Source of the DNA: a virus
Length of the DNA: 56,227 nucleotides
Virus record (IMG/VR): IMGVR_UViG_3300031885_000017
Coordinates: 1 to 56,227 of that record
Strand: one strand, 5' to 3'
The notes beneath the pieces are model-generated. The model was not told the origin of the DNA, did no database searches, and saw nothing but the letters and a program-made list of their open reading frames with translations. Of the stretch, positions 54,912-56,227 are shown piece after piece. Positions within the stretch are counted from its first letter, which is position 1. Each line of letters starts with the position of its first letter. The translations under genes and the position numbers were made by a program.

Positions 54912-54945
54912 CGAAGGCACCGGATTTTGGGGTCCGGTGCCTTCG
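54912..54945. terminator. 13-bp perfect hairpin
   Basis: CGAAGGCACCGGA (54912-54924) pairs fully with TCCGGTGCCTTCG (54933-54945) around TTTTGGGG. Neither side has a clean T-tract, though the - strand continues TAATTTC. It lies where leftward integrase transcripts would run into the early promoter, so a terminator role is likely. Confidence 0.55.
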
Positions 54946-55052
54946 ACTCTCTGAAGACGCAGGGTGTATTGTGGCGGAGAAGGCGGCGACCTTCAGACGC
55001 CACCACCCCGGCCTTTGAAGGGAGAGAGCTACATCACGGCATTTATGTTACC

Positions 55053-55094
55053 AAATGTTCACTGGGGATGCAAGCCCCATTTCTGTAAACATTT
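55053..55094 (-). terminator. Nested hairpin after the integrase stop
   Basis: AAATGTT (55053-55059) and AACATTT (55088-55094) enclose a TGGGG/CCCCA stem (55063-55079). It begins 2 nt after the integrase stop. It could be the integrase terminator or, being AT-rich at its arms, a recombinase-arm site. Confidence 0.45.
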
Positions 55095-55096
55095 TC

Positions 55097-55927
55097 CTAG
55101 AGATTATCGGCGGGGGAGTAGAGATCGTGAGCCCGCTGCGCCAGTTCCTCGGCGTAGGCGGCGGTGTAGCGCCGGAGCATCACCACACTCTTCCATCCGC
55201 AGATTTCCATTATATCTGAGTCCTGAGCGCCGAGGCGTTTCATCTGACAAGCGGCCGCCCGGCGGAAGGCATGGACTCCCTTGTGCTCAACCCCGGCCCG
55301 TCGGCAGAGGCGCCGGACGAGCTGGAGGACGCCCGACTCCGTTAGGGGGCCGCGTTCACCCCGCCAGAGGGTGCCGTTGTTGGTGCCCCAAGAGCGGATA
55401 TACTGGCGGAGGGCCTGGAGGGTGGTGGCGCCCAGCGGTACACTCCGGGTGCCGGTCTTACCCGTAACCTGGACCTTTCTGCACTCCCAGTGTATCTCTC
55501 CCATCGAGATCAACTCCCCCTCGCGGACGCCCGTATCATAGAGCGTGAGGATGAGGGCCCGATCCCGGATGTTGGTGCAGGCGGCGAGGAGTTGCCGGAT
55601 CTCTTTGTCTGTGTAGGTGGGCTGGGGCTCGGTGCGAAAGGCGGCCAGCCGGATGCCGGTCGTGGGATCGGAGGCCAGTTGGCCCTCGGCTACCAACCAG
55701 CGGAAGAAGCGCCGGAGGGCGATCTGGGCCTCCCGTAGGGTCTTGGCCTTGCGGCCGTTCTGGAAGACGATGAGGTACTCGCGCAGCAGGCCGGGTGTGG
55801 TCCCCGACAGCTCCCGGCCCCGCAGGTAGAGGCAGAAACGCCGGGCGTCCCGGACATAGTGGTAGATGGTGGAGGGACGGAGCCCCTCTAGTTGCAGTGT
55901 GCGGCCAAAGTCCTCTGTCAGCTCCAT
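55097..55927 (-). CDS. int: Tyrosine recombinase (phage integrase)
   Basis: 276 residues. The N-terminal SAM-like core-binding domain spans 1-95 (RPSTIYHYVRDARRFCLYL). The catalytic domain has Arg135 in DTGVREGEL, Lys157 in TGKTGT, H219-x-x-R222 in GVHAFRRAA, Trp245 in GWKSVVML and the nucleophile Tyr254 in RRYTAAY. Short, without the arm-binding domain of lambda-type integrases. The start codon is 16 bp from a tRNA-Asn 3' half that should be the crossover core. Confidence 0.9.
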   Translation of the reverse strand: MELTEDFGRTLQLEGLRPSTIYHYVRDARRFCLYLRGRELSGTTPGLLREYLIVFQNGRKAKTLREAQIALRRFFRWLVAEGQLASDPTTGIRLAAFRTEPQPTYTDKEIRQLLAACTNIRDRALILTLYDTGVREGELISMGEIHWECRKVQVTGKTGTRSVPLGATTLQALRQYIRSWGTNNGTLWRGERGPLTESGVLQLVRRLCRRAGVEHKGVHAFRRAAACQMKRLGAQDSDIMEICGWKSVVMLRRYTAAYAEELAQRAHDLYSPADNL

Positions 55928-55942
55928 CTCAGACTCAAAGTC

Positions 55943-55996
55943 AGCGGGCGGCTGTTAACCGCTAGGTTCCAGGTTCGAATCCTGGTCGGGGAGCCA
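55943..55996 (+). other. Attachment core: 3' half of tRNA-Asn(GTT)
   Basis: From AGCGGGCGG onward the sequence matches a tRNA-Asn: anticodon loop CTGTTAA with anticodon GTT at 55954-55956, closed by GCGG/CCGC, T-arm CCAGG-TTCGAAT-CCTGG, acceptor strand TCGGGGA, G and CCA ending at 55996. Upstream of 55943 no D-arm or TCCCCGA acceptor strand is present. This is a classical tRNA-type att core, either attP or a prophage end. Confidence 0.85.
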
Positions 55997-56069
55997 ACGA
56001 AAAGCCCCGTCATGTGGCTGCACGGCGGCAGAACCGGGAAATGCAGCCGGATGGCGGGGAACCAGCCCC

Positions 56070-56098
56070 AGCCTAATCTCCTTCCCCCCACCTGTCAA
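56070..56098 (-). promoter_or_regulatory. Leftward promoter pointing at the integrase
   Basis: On the - strand, TTGACA (56098-56093), a 17-bp spacer and TAGGCT (56075-56070; 3 of 6 in the -10). The integrase gene begins 143 bp downstream, beyond the tRNA half, so a transcript from here crosses the attachment core. Confidence 0.5.
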
Positions 56099-56122
56099 CC
56101 CCCAAACAAATACTCATTGGTA

Positions 56123-56153
56123 TTGACAATTCCTCCGCCCCTTCCTCTACACT
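56123..56153 (+). promoter_or_regulatory. Rightward promoter at the window edge
   Basis: TTGACA (56123-56128), then TACACT at 56148-56153 with a 19-bp spacer, or TCTACA with 17 bp. It points out of the window. If the genome is circular it would lead towards the missing packaging and virion genes. Confidence 0.45.
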
Positions 56154-56227
56154 GAGAGTGTAAGGGATGCCTGCTGTTCGAGGGAGGGCCGCGGCGGTGT
56201 AACCACCGTCAACAGTGGGGGCGGCGA

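Larger units (their letters stand above)
54604..55096. promoter_or_regulatory. Gene-free early control region
   Basis: 493 bp between the early operon and the integrase. It contains the early promoter with its leader, two operator-like palindromes, a 13-bp-stem hairpin and a nested hairpin after the integrase stop. No convincing coding frame on either strand. Confidence 0.55.
55997..56227. promoter_or_regulatory. Gene-free region beyond the attachment core
   Basis: 231 bp to the right edge. An imperfect long stem follows the core: CCCCGTCAT (56005-56013) with ATGGCGGGG (56051-56059), and GGCTGCA (56016-56022) with TGCAGCC (56042-56048). Two divergent promoters come next, with AATAC/GTATT half-sites near 56,107-56,123 between them. 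Whether this is phage or host DNA cannot be told. Confidence 0.55.

Noticed and set aside
54964-55467. 167-codon + strand frame near the integrase
   Set aside because: Mostly antisense to the integrase; Arg/Pro/Gly-rich and unstructured.

Overview
The window looks like most of the genome of a tailed double-stranded DNA phage (or its prophage form), GC-rich and densely packed. All genes from the left edge to 18,928 are on the + strand and encode virion proteins. All genes from 18,925 to 55,927 are on the - strand. The two transcription units converge and overlap by 4 bp at 18,925-18,928. There is no rRNA, complete tRNA, CRISPR array or insertion sequence. Terminase large subunit and portal genes are not visible and presumably lie beyond the left edge, because the first gene is cut. 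No tape-measure or tail-tube gene is seen between capsid and fibres, which with an SU10-like capsid protein suggests a short-tailed phage. The host cannot be named from sequence; the only host-derived clue is a tRNA-Asn(GTT) 3' half at 55,943-55,996.

Layout. (1) 3-18,928 (+): scaffold-like partial gene, SU10-type major capsid protein, a large repeat protein, small virion proteins, two paralogous adaptor-like proteins flanking a ClpP-like protease, a beta-propeller-like protein, a nuclease-like protein, and a tailspike/fibre set. (2) 18,925-25,808 (-): coiled-coil, membrane, metallopeptidase-like and HNH genes; a family A DNA polymerase relative that seems to have lost its motif A aspartate and is joined by a probable -1 frameshift to a zinc ribbon; a terminase-small-like DNA-binding protein; a TIM-barrel lysin candidate; nucleotide-metabolism genes. 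(3) 25,813-39,970 (-): replication and recombination block with phosphoesterase, UDG-PolA fusion polymerase, RuvC-like resolvase, PD-(D/E)XK exonuclease, RecA, gp32-like SSB, primase, DnaB-like helicase, plus two more HNH genes. (4) 40,247-51,999 (-): about forty small genes including an adenine methyltransferase, an SF2 helicase, two lipoproteins, a KTSC protein and many zinc-ribbon proteins. (5) 52,928-54,603 (-): early operon behind a promoter at 54,804-54,833. (6) 55,097-55,927 (-): tyrosine integrase beside the tRNA-Asn attachment core.

The replication block encodes a nearly complete replisome. The - strand genes overlap mainly by 4 nt (ATGA, GTGA or TTGA), which fixes many starts and reveals short genes, notably a series of 28-57-residue membrane proteins. 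Regulation seems concentrated in two intergenic regions (39,971-40,246 and 52,000-52,927) that share a repeated 16-bp operator-like motif overlapping sigma70-like promoters, and in divergent promoters beside the attachment core.

The strongest novelty candidates are the degenerate polymerase with its frameshifted zinc ribbon, the operator-like repeat family, the upstream leader ORF with a hairpin masking the ribosome-binding site at 5,275-5,334, and the integrase promoter lying across the attachment core from its gene.
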